Of a stretch of DNA of 13,559 nucleotides, positions 13,441-13,559 are shown one piece after another. The translations under genes and the position numbers were made by a program. The DNA comes from an uncultured Collinsella sp. (GTDB lineage Bacteria > Actinomycetota > Coriobacteriia > Coriobacteriales > Coriobacteriaceae), in NCBI GenBank assembly GCA_900757505.1, contig CAAEOE010000072.1:1-13559 (forward strand), given 5' to 3'. The notes beneath the pieces are model-generated. The model was not told where the DNA came from and ran no database searches. It was given only the letters and a program-made list of their open reading frames with translations. Position 1 is the first letter of the stretch, and each line of letters opens with the position of its first letter.

Positions 13441-13510
13441 AAAACTGGTTGAATAATGTGACGGCAGGGAGGGTCTCCGGGGCTGGGGGCGGGGGTTAAG
13501 TTTGTCGCGA

Positions 13511-13559
13511 GTTCCGCACGCAAAGGAAAGCACTTAATGTGCTTTCCGTCTTGCGCAGG
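13511..13559. repeat. Right-edge palindrome sharing the left-edge repeat core
   Basis: GGAAAGCAC (13525-13533) and GTGCTTTCC (13539-13547) form a perfect 9-bp stem around TTAAT, with an outer CGCAA/TTGCG (13519-13523/13551-13555). Imperfect symmetry continues into GTTCCGCAC on the left and CTTGCGCAGG on the right, so the element is probably cut by the window edge. GGAAAGCAC also occurs at 41-49. This marks it as a further member of the dispersed repeat family. Confidence 0.5.

Noticed and set aside
13192..13533. Minus-strand open frames (113 and 72 codons) at the right edge
   Set aside because: They run through the strong terminator and GC-rich hairpin, lack a ribosome site, and have repeat-derived Pro/Arg/Ala-rich composition.

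Overview
The window looks like chromosomal DNA from a high-GC Gram-positive gut actinobacterium. I lean towards the Coriobacteriia, probably Collinsella or a close relative. This rests on gene content and style: LytTR two-component pairs, a cytosolic zinc-dependent phospholipase C family protein opening MPALITH, an Atg22/UMF1-type MFS carrier, GC-ending codons and AAGGAGG ribosome sites. I could not run a database search, so the genus is an inference. I see no rRNA, tRNA, prophage, CRISPR array or intact transposase.

Layout. Positions 1-326 hold no gene. They carry a mosaic of short inverted repeats (core GGAAAGCRCAYCCC) bounded by GGGGACAG-type inverted ends. A minus-strand gene (327-1361) encodes a membrane-anchored C39-like cysteine peptidase with a long basic N-terminal tail. 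After a 360-base gap with no convincing gene, a plus-strand pair follows: an APC-family amino acid permease (1722-3173) and a metal-dependent amidohydrolase (3305-4582). The spacer between them is rich in potential RNA structure, and a good terminator follows the pair.

The rest is two paralogous LytS/LytR-type two-component systems bracketing three other genes. Module 1 is a histidine kinase (4694-6085) and a LytTR regulator (6124-6858). Then come a zinc-dependent phospholipase C family protein (6951-7895) and an MFS carrier (7997-9256). Module 2 is a glycosyltransferase (9428-10615) overlapping by ATGA a second histidine kinase (10612-11955), followed by a second LytTR regulator (12028-12744) and a terminator. 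A YfcE-type metallophosphoesterase (12841-13308) with a strong bidirectional terminator closes the coding part. The right edge contains another palindromic copy of the repeat core seen at the left edge.

How the genes may work together. The permease and amidohydrolase probably import and hydrolyse a small amide-containing nutrient; the substrate is unknown. LytS/LytR families often control envelope or metabolite-transport genes, and here the second pair is translationally coupled to a glycosyltransferase, so a surface-glycan role is plausible but unproven. In both modules an intrinsic-terminator hairpin lies only 21-27 bases before the first start codon, too close for a full promoter in between. 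Both modules must therefore be transcribed through a terminator-like hairpin. That shared arrangement and the kinase/regulator duplication are the most interesting signals I see. I found no clearly new defence or mobile system.
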